A program made the position numbers and the translations under genes. A stretch of DNA of 64,000 nt from Przewalskia tangutica (taxonomy: Eukaryota; Streptophyta; Magnoliopsida; Solanales; Solanaceae), in contig JAQGDG010000263.1 in NCBI GenBank assembly GCA_029844215.1, positions 151,139-215,138 of the forward strand. The letters are read 5' to 3'. The notes under the pieces were generated by a model, which was not told the origin of the DNA, ran no database searches, and saw only the letters and a program-made list of their open reading frames with translations. Shown here piece by piece: positions 34,571 to 47,075 of the stretch. The first letter of the stretch is position 1. Each line of letters starts with the position of its first letter.

Positions 34571-36024
34571 GTTTAACTAAGGTCGGTGAAGGTAGGGTGG
34601 TGGTACATGATACCTCGCAGTCTGCCTTAGCTTCAGAAATAAAAGAAAGCCAGTTTGAAGACGTGGAATTTATTAGATTTCGGGAGAGGATTCAACAGGG
34701 AAAACCTTGACAGTTTACATTAGGAGAAAATGACGGCACCCTTCGGTATAAGGGTAGGTTATGTGTTCCTAAGGTAAAGGATCTCAGGAGGAAGATCTTA
34801 GATATTCTATTCATCCAGGGTCAACAAAAATGTATCAGGACCTCAAGGCAAATTACTGGTGGGACGGGATGAAGAAAGATGTTGCGGAGTTTGTCGGAAG
34901 GTGTCTTACGTGTCAACAAGTAAAAGATGAACATCAAAAACCTAGTGGACTACTTCAGGACATTGGTGTCCCTATGTGGAAATGGAAGGCGATTCATATA
35001 GATTTTGTAACTGGTCTACCGAAAACTCGAGAAGGGTATGATTCTATCTGGGTGATTGTAGATCGGCTTACAAAGTCAGCTCACTTCCTACCGGTCAAGA
35101 CTACGTATCGCACACCACAGTACGCGCAGATTTATTTGAAGAAAATTGTGCGGCTACATGAGATTCCATTACAAATTATTTCTGATAGGAGTTCCTAGTT
35201 CACCTCACACTTTTGGGAAAGTTTCCAGCAGGGTCTCGGAACAAAGGTTAAATTGAGCATGACTTTCCACCCGCAAACATATGGGCAAGCTAAGTGAACA
35301 ATTCAAACACTTGAGGACATGTTGCGATCTTGTGTGTTAGATTTTCAGGGCAGCTGGTTGGACCATCTATGTCTAATCGAGTTCGCCTACAATAATAGCT
35401 TTCACTCTAGTATACAAATGGCCCTGTTTGAAGCATTGTATGGACAAAAATGTAGATCTCCACTCTGATGGTTCGAGGTGGGTGAGACACAATTGTTCGG
35501 ACCCGAAGTCATTCAGGAAACGAATGATAATGTGCAGATGATACGAGAGCGGATCAAAACAGCTCATAGCCATCACAAGTCTTCTGCGGATCATCGCAAA
35601 AGAGATCTCGAATTTCAAGAGGGGGAGAAAGTATTTTTAAAAGTGTCCCCAATGAAGGGAGTTATGCGCTTTGGTAAGAAAGGAAAATTGATCCCAAGGT
35701 TTATTGGGCCATATGAGATCTTGCGGAGAGTGGGGAATGTGGCTTACGAACTAGCACTTCCACAAGTGAGGCGGTGCATCTGGTATTTCATGTGTCGATG
35801 TTGCGAAAATACTTGCGATCCAAGTCACGTCATCTTCCCCGGAGATAGTTCTTAATGGAAACTTGATATGAAGAAGTTAGGTGGAAATACTTGATAGGAA
35901 GGTTAAGCGCCTTAGGAATAAAGATATTGCTTAGTGAAGGTCTATGGAGAATCACTCCATCGAGGAAGCCACCTGGGAAGCCGAAGACGCGATGAGAGTC
36001 AAATATCCATTTCTCTTTGAATAA
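34571..36024 (+). pseudogene. pol: D1 pol remnant: integrase of a Tekay/Del-like Ty3/gypsy element
   Basis: The reading starts between RNase H and integrase and runs to the end of pol. An H-H-C-C zinc region is seen with its cysteine pair in GRCLTCQQ. The catalytic core has the first Asp in HIDFVTGLPKT (codon at 35001) and the second in IISDR (35184). The third residue is lost: the expected Gly-Gln-Thr-Glu-Arg stretch reads GQAK followed by a stop near 35294. Further stops stand at about 34707, 35196 and 35466. The C-terminal part holds KVFLKVSPMKGVMRFGKKGK and FIGPYEILRRVG. The last stretch (EEATWEAEDAMRVKYPFLFE, stop 36022-36024) is the chromodomain-like tail of this lineage. E6 cut away everything upstream. 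This integrase is dead. Confidence 0.9.
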
Positions 36025-36248
36025 GGTAATAAAAAAAGTGTTACATAGTACTTCATATGTGTGCTATTTGCGTGTGTATATGCCTATGTTACGACCTTAT
36101 TCACATTCGAGAACGAATGTTGCTTATGGAATGGAGAATGTGAAGTCCAAAATTATTGTTACAATAACAATAATAATTATGGTGTCTATGTGATTATGTT
36201 ACGACCTTATTCACATTCGAGGACTAATGTTGCTTAAGGAGGAAAGAA
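36025..36248 (+). other. D1 3' untranslated region with duplicated polypurine-tract block
   Basis: A block beginning atgttacgaccttattcaca occurs at about 36087 and again at about 36196, each followed by attcgag, an aatgttgctta word, a purine run and an LTR-like TGT start. The second purine run (aaggaggaaagaa) touches the LTR at 36249. The first copy thus includes a second polypurine tract and about 15 bp resembling the LTR start (gtgaagtcc). Confidence 0.75.
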
Positions 36249-37129
36249 TGTAAAATCCAGAAAAATTCTCTTATTTTAAATAAGAAAAAAAAGGGTGGTG
36301 GTGATATACTGCATCTCTTAGTGTTGGTTAGTGCTAGATTTTGTTAATTAAACCTAAGTGGTATATACGATGTAGTAGAGCTAGATATTTGTTAATTAAA
36401 CCTAAGTGGTATATACGATGGAGTAGACTTCATTGAGAAGAGTTATTAGGTTATACTATTGTTGCGTACATGTTCATAAAACACCATATTCTTAGAATCG
36501 AGAAGGGACCTTTGATTCTTACAAAACTTATTCTACATGGAAAAAAAAAGACCCACTCCTATAATCGTCTAGTCTCATGCACAGGTGATTAGTACTTGGA
36601 TTAGTACTTGGTCTTATATGTATCCCCTAATAACTATTATTCCTGAAAACATCCATTCCCCATTACCCCAAACCCTTTAGTTCTCCTCCACTCTTGGTCT
36701 TCCATCTCCATAGGTTATACAAACACCTCAACTTATATAGTGTACTTGGCACAAAACAAAGTACCTAGTACAAGGAATAGAAATCAGAAAAAAACAAGTG
36801 AACAAGAAGAATAGAAATCTAGAAAAAATATAAAGAGGGCAAGAACATGAATCAGAAAATACTAGGGAGCAAAGATCACTTTTAGCAACCGAACAACAAT
36901 CATTTTCACGTTTACAAACTGAGTTTTCTCACTTAGAAATTCTTAGTGAAATCCTTTATTTTAAGTTCAATACATGTTAGAATATGAATTGGGTGTTGAA
37001 AAGAAATCATGAATTTTTTATTGTTTAAACAACTAGTTGAGTCATGAAATTTACAAATTGTTTTCACTAAGTTATACTTGTTAGAATTGAATGAGATTCG
37101 GAAGTGTTGTAAACCTCTATATTATGATC

Positions 37130-37600
37130 AGATCGAGCCAAATAATAGATAATACGGACTTACGGTTTAATATTTATCATAGTTTAAAGTTTCTGCCTCG
37201 GATTTATCAAAATCCGGAAAAGCAGAACACAAAAACCTAAAACTGTACAAATCGGTTAGGAATCTGAAAATCTGTACTAAACAAAAGTTCTATATATTTT
37301 GTTGTTGACATTTTGAGACCTTACGGAGGTCTATCCGACTTACAGGTTGATGGTTATCTCTGTTTAAAGTTTCTGCCTCGGCTTGACTGAAACTCGGGAG
37401 GGCAGGACTTTACAACCTGTTTTCACTAGGTTGTACTAGGTAGAATTTGGTGAAATTTGGAAGTGTTGTACATATATATGTGAAGGTCATATTGAGTCAA
37501 ATCAGGGATAAATCGAACTTACGGGTTGAGAGTTATTGTAGTTTGAAGTTTCTGCCTCGGATCTATCGGAATCCGGAAAGGCAGTACATAAAAGTGAAAA
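37130..37600 (+). repeat. Degenerate tandem repeat, period about 180-185 bp, in D1 LTR
   Basis: Three diverged copies carry agtttctgcctcgg (near 37187, 37368 and 37548), each followed after about 20 bp by a cgg(a/g)a(a/g)(a/g)gcag word and preceded by a cgacttac-type word. Conservation is patchy. Confidence 0.65.
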
Positions 37601-37977
37601 ACTGTACCAAATGGTACAGAATCTAAATGGATGGTTCTCATGGAGACGTATAACTCTCTGTTCTCGTTGTTTTGAGATTTTACGGGGCTCGAACGGGCTT
37701 ACGGATAAGAAGGTATGACTATTTTAAAATTGGATCCTGTTTAATAAAAATTCTGGCCAAACAAATTTCATGTGACTGTTTTGTGGATAAATTTGTGCTA
37801 GTTATCCAAAGTACTTTCCAATGAAATTTGGTACAATGTAAGTTCCCCATGTTACCTTCGTTTCAGCATAAGAAACACCTTAGTTGAAATTACGGTTGAA
37901 GAGTTATAACCATTACAAGTACGACAGACAGAATGTACACAAAATAAAATATTATTTATTTGACCTTCTGAAAATAT

Positions 37978-38275
37978 AAAGTGAATACGTGTTCACAAAT
38001 TTGTAAATACATTGGATCGGGTTGCACGCCACAACAAATATGTAAAGTAAATATGTGTTCACAAATATGTAAATACATTAGATCGGATTGCACGCCGCAA
38101 CACATATGTAATATGAATACGTGTTCACAAATATGGAAATGCATTTGTAAATACATTGGATCGGGTTGCACGCCGCAACAAATATGTAAAGTGAATGCGT
38201 GTTCACAAATACGCAAATGCATTTGTAAATACATCGGATCGGTTTGCATGTCGCAACAAATGTATAAATGCAAGG
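37978..38275 (+). repeat. Tandem repeat, 66- to 77-bp unit, four copies, in D1 LTR
   Basis: Four copies start near 37981, 38048, 38114 and 38190. Each has gtgttcacaaat, a gtaaatacattggatcgg word, then ttgcacgccgcaacaaatat. The last two copies carry an extra 11 bp (atgcatttgta). Frames stay open on both strands for about 100 codons, which is an effect of the repeat. Confidence 0.93.
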
Positions 38276-38933
38276 GAATATCTTAACGTGTGATACGGGA
38301 TAAAACAAAATATTAGTTAAATTAAGAGTTTCCTATAAGGAGTTGAGGAGATGTTGCGTACTTATATGATAAAGGTGTTGTAACATAATATGTTTTGCAA
38401 CATGCTTATTATGTTATAATGTGATTGTGCTTAGAATATTGTGAGGTTACTTTGAATTGCAGGGCGAGGTTTTCACTCAGCCCTAGATGGTAGGGCTGAC
38501 TCTTTATTTAACATATTTCAGGAAAGCGTGATATAGGAAAAACTCCACATCAAGCCTAGCGATCGTCCTGCAACCTCTTGATCATACCAAATTCATTGCT
38601 TCGGACTTGGTACTTGTCATATTTAGTATGTAGTTGAAAGGTGTAGTTTCAGTATCTCGTGAAATGCCTGTGTGAGATTGTCTCATTTCAAACTTGGAAT
38701 AATCACTCTCATTATGTCTAGGTAGAAACAATATTCGCACGAGCATGGACTCGCGTTACGTTCTAATGAAATTCATAAAAAGTTTCGTTACTTCTATTAT
38801 TGTTAGTATTTTCGCATTTAAATACATGTCTGAATTTCAAAGAAAGAGAGTTAGATAATGCTCCTGGAAAGAGATAGTTATCCAGGTGTCATCACGCCCC
38901 AAGTGAAGACTTGAGAAAAGTCGGGGCGTGACA

Positions 38934-38972
38934 ATGCAGTATGGCCTTTAACACACGGACGAGAGGCTTATG
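38934..38972. other. Short spacer between D1 and E7 LTRs
   Basis: These 39 bp between the end of the D1 LTR and the start of the E7 LTR hold no recognised signal. It could be flanking DNA or the end of an internal region. Confidence 0.4.
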
Positions 38973-39441
38973 TGTTACACCCCGTAGTTCAAGGACATGT
39001 TTAAGAGAATGTATGTAAGGAACACAAGACTTGAAAAGGGTACGAAAGGAAGAATTGTTTTCAGGCGGAAAATCTTAGAGCGTCGGAAAGGAAAAAATGT
39101 TCGTTGGTGAAATTAGATTCTCAAAATGCATTAATTAAGGATTATGGAATGTATTATCACTATGGAAATTTATTTATGCAGTTTGGTCACGTGGGGCCCA
39201 CAGGTATTTTACGTTTTGTGGGGCCACGAGGTTCTGACATTTATGGGCGAATGGGAAGGCGACACATGGCACCCCGCATGGTCTTGGGCGAAAAGGCAAA
39301 GGGTAAAAGGGCATTGATCATTGAAGATGAATTAGTCTTGCTAGCGTAATATTATTGACCAAGTCGACTTGCCAGCTTGTGTATGATCCAAGTGCTCTTC
39401 ATCCTAGCCACCCGTATGCGATTATCTTGACCTCGATTGTT

Positions 39442-39451
39442 TTATATATAC
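39442..39451 (+). promoter_or_regulatory. LTR TATA box (E7, C-type)
   Basis: tttatatata followed by ccc lies 469 bp from the LTR start, near the distance seen in E3. Confidence 0.6.
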
Positions 39452-41574
39452 CCGTCTAGTGCAAGACTAGTTCTTTAACACTTAGAAATTTTTACACATT
39501 TTGTGCCAAGAAAAAGGGCTCGCGGGTTTGGTCAAATCCAGCAAAAAAATTTGTAATTTTGGTTCATAATTCACAAGACTTTAACCCGAGGTCCTAAGGG
39601 TATTGTAAGGATATCTCAATAGAAAGATTTTGGGAAAGCGGCATTTTCACATTAGTCATGGCGAAAACCTAAGGCATTTTCATAGGTTTTGTTTGGAAAT
39701 GGAAGAGAAGTTGGTTGTGAGCTTCTAAAGGCTTCAAATAGCGGATTGGAGCGTAAAGGAAAGGAGCTAAGAATTGCTAAGGAGCGACTTTGAATCTTGA
39801 AATTATAAGGGCTTGTAAAGGTATAATTCTTGTCGTTTTAGTAATTAAGATTACTTATTGTTGTAGCTATGGATATTAGCAAGTATGAGATATATATATT
39901 ATGAAGTTGATAAGTGTTATGGATATTGGAACCCTAATCCGAAAACTAGTATGTTTAGCCTTGAGATTTCAATTCAATTGGATTATTAGTTTAATCGTCA
40001 CATATTATATAAGGAAGGAATTATAATTGTTAAGTTGTTTATGACAATATAACATGTTAGACCTAAGAAGTTGGATTGATAAAGAATTGGAAAAGGACTT
40101 TGTGTTGTTGTATATGTTTAGTCAAGAATGGCTTTAAATATGGAACTAGTTTCGTATTAATTTGTGGGGCGGAATTTTACACGTCCTGATTAAGACGTGT
40201 AATCCCCTTTGGTTAGCTGAATTGTTGGGCCTTAAATGTGGCGTGTTTGGTTATTGAATTCGGCCTTGAAAAAGGTGGCAAAGTATGTAGAAACAAAGGA
40301 AGTGATGTCCGATTTTCCGTATAATTTAGTGACTTTGCACCTAGAATATTCTTCGTTGAAGTTAAAAGGTTAATGGACGTATTATGGCCATTATAGGTTG
40401 AAGTACTAAGTATAGCGTATTCTACTTGAAGGATGGAATAGCTATCAAGGTTGAAGTACTTTGGAGCATTTTGCTATTTGTCGATAATCGTCGCGAGGTA
40501 TGTGAACCTCTTCCTTCTTTTGACATGATTCTATGTATGGAATAACATGTAGTACTATTTCATGATTCCTTCTACTCTTAGAAGTTAAGAGGTATGTATG
40601 TTGATTTACTCCACGTAAAGGTTATGTCTAAGTTATCCTAAGTTCTTACCAAGTCTTATGGGGGATGTTGGTAAGAGTCGTTAGGAGGTATTTTGGAGCC
40701 AAGTTGACTTGGCTAAGTTACGGCACAAATGAGAATAAGAACCAGACAAGCCCTGCGGCGTTAATAAAGGAAAATGTAATGACAATCAATTGAGTTAAAA
40801 TGAGTAGAATTCTCCATCTGCATAGAAGCTAAGATAAGACAAAATTGTATTACATTTTCTAGATCATGGCTACTCGATTAAGATCGTTATAAATAAGTAT
40901 AACTTGTTCTGACGCACCAAAGTATATGTTACTTAATTTATAAGAATTTACGTATGAAGTTTTAAGACTATGAACCTCAAATTTTTAAAAGGTTAAGGGA
41001 CTTTATTTTTCAAGTTATGGGACTTGATTCTTAAAGGAAGAAATGAATTGATTTAAAAGTATAGAATATTTGATTTGGAAAGAATTGATTTCTTTCCATT
41101 TTAAAGATACGAGACTTGATTTCTAAAGTTACGAAACTTGTTTTCTTAAAAGTTAAGAGACTTGAAGTATTTTGAAAGCTATGTTATTTGATTTGAAAGT
41201 ATAAGTCTCTTGGTTATAAAAGGAATGAATTTGTCTAAGACATAAAGAGTTATAACGGTTTTATGGGAAGTTGGTTATAACAACTTTATGGAAGATTAAA
41301 AGAATGGTTTTCTTCAGTAATGTAAGCAAAGCAATGATTTGAAATAAAGAAGGGCAAATTGTTTTAAAGGTACCAATTGCTTAAGGTTTTAGAGAAAGAA
41401 GTCACTTGATTTAGAAGCCTATAAATGTATTTCTAAAAGGTATTGTGACTTGTCTTGAAAAGTAGATATGACTTGATACTACGGTAGTTAGTATCTTGGA
41501 AGTTTTATTTGAAAGAGAATCATTTTAAAGGAGTAGAGGCACGTAGCACGTTGGGTTAAATTCCCGGATTTTAT

Positions 41575-42090
41575 ATGACTTTACCGCGTCCCAGATTGGG
41601 CCGGGCAGTATACCTTTATGGGCAGACTATGTGACCTTACCGCGTCCCATATTGGGCCGGGCAGTATACCTTTATGGGCAGACTATGTGACCTTACGCAT
41701 CGAGATTGGGCGAGCGGTATACCTTTATGGGCGGTATGTGACCTTACGCGTCGAGATTGGGCGGACGGTATACCTTTATGGGCGAACTATGTGACCTTAC
41801 GCGTCGAGATTGGGCGGGAAGTATACCTTTATGGGCGAACTATGTGACCTTACGCGTCCCAGTTAGGTCGGGCGGTATACCTTATGGGCGGTATGTGACC
41901 TTACGCGTCGAGTTGGGCGGGCGGTATACCTTTATGGGCGGACTATGTGACCTTACGCGTCGAGTTGGGTCGGGCAGTATACCTTTATGGGCGAACTATA
42001 TGACTTTACGCGTCCCAGATTGGGCGGGCGTTATACCTTTATGGGCGGACTATGTGACTTTATCGCGTCCCAGTTGGGCGGGCGTTATGG
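41575..42090 (+). repeat. C-type LTR minisatellite, about 54-bp unit, ten copies (E7)
   Basis: Ten units have the form tgaccttac(c)gcgtcccaga and ttgggc(c)ggg(c)agtatac, then ctttatgggca. The first two units are close to the E6 unit; later ones are shorter by a few bases, often where CAG or CCAG stood in the first ones. Confidence 0.94.
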
Positions 42091-42742
42091 CGTCCTCGTA
42101 AAGTCGGTTTATGTTATGCAAGGTAAGTAAGTTATATGGTAGTGAACTTGTTTCCTAAGTATGTACGTAAGAAAGTGACTATAACTTTTATTGAAAAATG
42201 GGAAAACATAATAAGGTACGATTAAGTTCACGAGATGGTAATGACACGGTAGGATCTGGTATGTACCCTTTTATACTTGCCCTGTCATTCTTTTATCTGA
42301 TTATGATTTGTTTCTGTACCTTATTTTCCGTTCCATATTAAATTTTTGTTATGCGGCCCGCCCGAAGTGCGTTAAATGTCATGAGTTTAGGTACGATTGT
42401 GGATCATGAGCTTAGGATCACAGTTACGCATTTTGAGATGGCTCGATGTTAGGAGTTATCATGACTATGTATATTCGAAGTGCGGCGGGGCCTTGTCTCG
42501 TCATAGTATTTGTTCAAATCTTAGAGTGCATGTATTCATCGTAATTTGGGTAGCTAGAGTTGTTTTTACATTGTTAAGCAGTGTAGACCGCTTTGGGTAA
42601 TTTTATGATTATGGCGGCCTTATCGGCAGCGCTTAGTTTTTAGTTTAAAAAAAGTGTGTTATTTAGCTTATGATTTATTATGTTGTATAATTAGAAGGGT
42701 GCCCGGGTAGGGCACCGATCGCGGCCGAGTGTCGTGACAAAA

Positions 42743-42755
42743 GTTATATCGAGCG
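42743..42755 (+). promoter_or_regulatory. Primer-binding site, tRNA-iMet type (E7)
   Basis: gttatatcgagcg is a degraded TGGTATCAGAGCG and stands four bases after the LTR end. Confidence 0.72.
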
Positions 42756-43368
42756 ATTAGTCCTCGGAAAGTGTCTACAGACCGTGTCTAGTAGAGTTTT
42801 GGTTATCGGTATGTTGTGCACCACATCTATAACCAGGAGGCTGCAGGGCATTTAGGATTAGTTTCCATTCTTCTCACTCTGAGATCGTGCAGTAGAAATT
42901 TGTGTTGTTAGAATTCGTCTCTCACTAACGAGTTATGTTGATTGCGGCTACGAGAAGCGATGACCGGGAAGGACTATGTGGATTGCGTATCCGGGTTGGT
43001 TATGATTATAGTATAGTTGGTATTGTGACATACGTCTATACGGAGTTATGTATGAGTCGGGCAGCGTGTTGCCTAGAATGGTTTTAGATTACGAGAGTTA
43101 GTAAGGACTAACTAGATACCGGTAGGTATGGAGCAGTTAATGAAGTCTCGCGAGTCTTATGTTTTGTTTGAGATAATTGGGAAAGGATGAAGCGTCGATA
43201 GGGTAGTGAACCCTTAAGAAGCCATGTTAAGAAACCTAATGGAATACCATGTTAATAGATTAAGTTGCGTAGTAGGCTTAAAGAGAATTGTACAGATGAG
43301 GTCCGTATGGAGTAAGTAATGGTCGTTGTGATCGAGACAGCATGGTTATGGTATTATGAGAAGTTTTT
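42756..43368 (+). other. E7 leader and unassigned internal sequence
   Basis: The first 140 bp match the leader of the other elements (gattagtcctcgg, gtgcaccacatct, gagatcgtgc). After about 42905 the sequence departs from them where gag would begin, and I recognise no protein in the remaining 460 bp. E8 starts at 43369, so more of E7 may lie beyond the window. Confidence 0.6.
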
Positions 43369-44420
43369 GTACCCGACCTCGGGCCCGTGACTGGTGCCTT
43401 ACCCCGGGCACCCTAGTGATACAACATCAGAGAAAATCAGCGGAAATTAAAAACTTAAGCATGAAACAAGACAATACGAAAATAGGCTAACCCAGCGGTT
43501 ACCTTTACGTAAAAAATAATAATTAAACCTGAACAGTTACCTACGTTACAACCACCCTGACAGTGCGCAAGACCTCTAAGAATTTTTATAACAACAATGT
43601 GGACGGGGCCCGCCATACCACGAATGTCTGAGCTCTACAACTTGAGGCCGTGCGAAAGACAAAGCCTCAGAGAAATGGAGCTTTCAGAAGCTGGACAGCG
43701 ATCTAGAGTGCGGATCGACAAGCTATGTACCTTAACTGCGGCATGAGCGGCCCGAAGGAGGTCGATAACGGTACCAAGTATGTGGCGAAAAATGCGTAAA
43801 TGAAATCATAATAGTCTATATAAAGCGGGAGACATGTATGATAACCAAACTACGATTCGCGATATATATAGCGATCATGTCCGTCGGGGACTCATGCGTA
43901 AAATCATCACTCAAGTACAACGGGAATTTAACCCACATGATAGTGCGTGCCGGCATCTCACCTCGGTATAAGCGTGGCCTGGAGCCGTCTGGTGGGCCCG
44001 TACGTGGACCATCAGCGTGTCGGTATGCCCCGAAGGAGATAACAAGATAATAATCGCGTGGAAGCATGCGGGCCACCTGGCGTGTCGGTATGTCCAAACA
44101 AATAACAAGATAATACTCGCGTGGGCGCATGCAGTGGGCCACCCAGCGTGTCGATATGTCAAACAAATAACAAGATAATACTCCTGTGGGCGCATGCGGT
44201 GGGCGCTGGCGTGTCGGTATGTCGAACAAATAACAAGATAACACTTACAATGGAAGCATGCAGTGGGCCGCTGGCGTGTCGGTATGTCCAGAGGTTCGAT
44301 ATAGTGGAAATATACGTGGGCCACCAGCGTGTCGGTATGTCCATCGATCAACGGATAAGCGACCTCAGTGAGAGGCTCGGTAGCACAAAATCAAACACTT
44401 GCGCAACAAAGGCTATCAGC
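43369..44420 (-). mobile_element. E8 3' LTR, 3' part (antisense, A-like, split by E9)
   Basis: The LTR starts at about tgtacccgacctcggg and runs through a minisatellite to ggctatcagc, where E9 interrupts it. This part resembles A-type LTRs (for example catgtatgataaccaaacta). The matching remainder begins at 47888. Confidence 0.8.
43990..44345 (-). repeat. LTR minisatellite, about 60-bp unit (E8)
   Basis: Six occurrences of gcgtgtcg(g/a)tatg stand at about 60-bp steps, with caaataacaagataatactc and gcatgcagtgggcc between them. The unit is unlike those of the other subfamilies. Confidence 0.9.
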
Positions 44421-44811
44421 TGTTATACCGTATTTCCGGGTATATGCGTGGGGCGTGCGTAGAAAATTTGAAACTTGTGATTAGGCTTGGCGAATTAACT
44501 TTGTTCCAACACCGGTTAGAGTCGCTTTCGGCGAAAGCGTTTCCACACTTTCGTAGGGAATTTCGGCTATGTCATTTATTATTTTCTTAGATTTTTTGAG
44601 AGGCGTAACATTTTGGACCAACGGGAGGTGACATGTCACCCTGCATTGGAAGCTTTGGACGGCATTATGGACGATTTGGGCTTAAGGGAGTAGGTAGGAT
44701 ATTTTGTGTTGGTTGGTGTGGTAGATGGATAAGGTGTACTTGGGTGAATCTTGGCCTTACACTTGTGTAGCACTTGGTTTGATCTTGGCCATTGGTTGGC
44801 CATTGGTTGGC

Positions 44812-44820
44812 CTATAAATA
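44812..44820 (+). promoter_or_regulatory. LTR TATA box (E9)
   Basis: ctataaata, 391 bp from the LTR start. Confidence 0.72.
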
Positions 44821-46799
44821 CCACCCTATGTTGAAAACTTTCTTCATCCTAAAATCTTCTAAGTGTTAAAATCCCTCCCTCTTCCTTCTTGTGGTTCTCG
44901 TCCAAGAGCCTTCCCCCTCCCCCTTGAGTGGCCTTGTGGCCGAGAGCCTCTCCCTCTCCCCTTTGTGGTGCTAGCCGTGGGGTACCCCCCCCTAGCCTAG
45001 TTGCTTTCGTATAATACCCCCCCTCTTGTTAGAAATACTCTCAAAGTATTGTTATAATGCCCAAATTATCTTAGCCGTATACCTTGTAGTATTCTAAGGT
45101 TATACCTATACAAAAAGCCCAGTTATACTATCGTACTTCCCGTCAGTCACAAAACCGAAACCCTAAGGAAAATCTCCATGGTTAGTTGGAGTAATAAGTA
45201 GAAGTTGGTTAGAACTTCTAAGGGTTGTTTGGAGCGGGTCGGGCGCCTTGAGTAGGAGCTAAACCTTGCTCGGGATCGACATTTAAACTCGGATAATTAT
45301 GGGCTTATCGAGGTAAATATCTTGTCCTCTATTGTAATTGGAGATTACATGATTGTTAGACTATCTGATTGAAGTATACTATATATAGAACTGAGCGTTG
45401 TTATCGTGATGTCTTTTGACTTAAGCTGAATAATAAGAAACTTTTGAAAGAAATCTTGGCTTGTATTTACATAGGTGTATTCTGATGGGCTTGTGTAGTT
45501 TTTACGTAGGGTAGAATTGTGCGTCGGATTAAGCGTATAACCCTTACAGTTGCCTTGGTAGCCGGCCCGATAGAGGAGGAGATTTCTGTTGTTGCGGGGA
45601 GGTGCGAATTTTCGTAGAATGTTCTATGAAGGGATCTAAATGTTAATAAAGCGCCTTGTGGCCTTATAGGTTGAAGTACTATGTATGGCGCGATCTACTT
45701 GGCAGGAGTAGCCAGCGGTTGGAGAGTACTTGGGCGTTTTGCTATTAGTCGATGCTCGTCGCGAGGTATGTGAACCTCTTCATATCTCTTACAGCATGAT
45801 ATGTGTGAACTATGTAATGCGGTGAGCGTCATGTGCTAAATGTATTTGATTGGTTTAAAACATAAAGTGTTATAACGGCTTTATGGGAAGTTGGTTATAA
45901 CGACTTTATGTTGGTAAGAAATATACGGTTTTAAAAGGTAAGCGATTTGAACTATAAGCGGCTTGTTATGTGTTAATAAAGAACTTGAAGTATTTCAAAG
46001 ATTTTGAATCATTTTGAAAGAAGGAGTAATACTTGGTTTTGAAAACTTAAGAGTTATACTAGCTTTATGGAAAGTTAGGAATAACGGCTTAAGAATGTTT
46101 CTTGATTTGAAATCGAATGTGTATCGACAAACCAACTGCGGCGTTAATAAAGGAAATGTTTTGTGATTTAGTATTATTAAAATCGGTAGAAACTTCCATC
46201 TGCATAGAAGCTAAGATGAGACAAAATGATATTTCCTAGATCATGGCTCTTTGTAATAAGATTATTATAAGCGAGAATATCTACTCACGTATAAGGCTTA
46301 TGTTTCTCGGATGGTTTAAAGAGAATTATATTCTTAAATGGGTAAGACTATGAACTACGAAACCTTTCTAAATAAGAAACGTGAACATTTGAAATTAGGC
46401 AAACTTGGACGTTTGAATAATAATGTTGTTACTTGATTTTACAAAGATTAGTGTTTTGATTTACTTCAAAAGATAATCACTCTCTTTTCATATCTTTGCG
46501 GGTATTGTGTGACTTTTGTGAAAATGCATTATCTTTTAAAAAGTTAATGTATGAAGTACTTTGGGGATAGCAACCCGAACATGTTGACTTATAGTAGAAA
46601 GTACCTTGTGTGTATAACTTGATTGTGTTGGTTTATGATAGCCTTGTAATACTTTCTTGTTGATTGATAAGTAAATGTGCTAGGATGCTACGTGTGTTAG
46701 TATCTTGTGATGTTAGTGTAAAAGGGGTTTTCCCCTCGACTGCGCTTAAAGTTGTTTGACTATCAGTAGTTATGTTGGTATTATACCACTCGCCTTGAC

Positions 46800-47075
46800 T
46801 TTTCAGGAGGTTAAGCGCCTCCGTCTGGGGTAGACTCGGGCGGGTCTAGTGACCTATGATTGAGAATACCTCATGCGGGTCCCGAGGGCCTATCGGGCTA
46901 CGAGAGTTCGAGTTAGTTTGCGTCCTTTATGGGCATGCGGTCTATGTGGCCATGTGGCTGCGAAGTCGAGCGAATCTTGGGGAGTAGCTACCTCGATGCG
47001 GGAATACCTCATGCGGGCCATTGGAGTGGCCTATGCGGAGTGCGGGAGTTCGGGGCTAAGGCGCGCGTTAGATCT
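46800..47075 (+). repeat. GC-rich LTR minisatellite (E9)
   Basis: Units of about 60 bp contain acctcatgcggg, ggcctatgcgg and gagttcg, as in E5. Confidence 0.72.

Larger units (their letters stand above)
36249..38933 (+). mobile_element. D1 3' LTR (about 2.7 kb)
   Basis: The LTR opens with tgtaaaatccag after the polypurine tract and closes with ggggcgtgaca at 38933. It is unrelated in sequence to A and C LTRs. It contains a worn 180-bp-scale repeat and a 66-77 bp tandem array. A possible TATA word (cttatatag) lies near 36741. The partner LTR is not in the window. Confidence 0.78.
38973..42739 (+). mobile_element. E7 5' LTR (C-type, about 3.77 kb, complete)
   Basis: The LTR runs from tgttacaccccgtag to gtgtcgtgaca and is followed by a primer site, so it is a 5' LTR. 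C-type and A-type LTRs differ in most of U3 but share the palindrome (ggcgacacatggcacc near 39256), a TATA box, the conserved core (about 40800-40880), a GTTATA/TATAAC module (near 41247) and a minisatellite at the same relative place. Confidence 0.85.

Noticed and set aside
34571..36024. Possible integrated plant pararetrovirus (caulimovirid) pol
   Set aside because: The sequence is integrase with an H-H-C-C region, a D-D core and a chromodomain-like tail, followed by an LTR. Caulimovirids lack integrase and LTRs, and no movement or coat protein motif was seen.
37981..38308. Open frames of about 100 codons on both strands with CSQICKYIGSGCTPQQICK-like repeats
   Set aside because: They come from the 66-77 bp tandem array; cysteine-rich appearance is an effect of the repeat unit and no signal peptide or start context is present.
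41757..42101. A 114-codon plus-strand open frame
   Set aside because: It lies inside the C-type minisatellite and is open only because unit length is near a multiple of three.
43816..44351. Minus- and plus-strand open frames of 113-146 codons
   Set aside because: They translate the 60-bp E8 minisatellite and its flanks in several frames at once.
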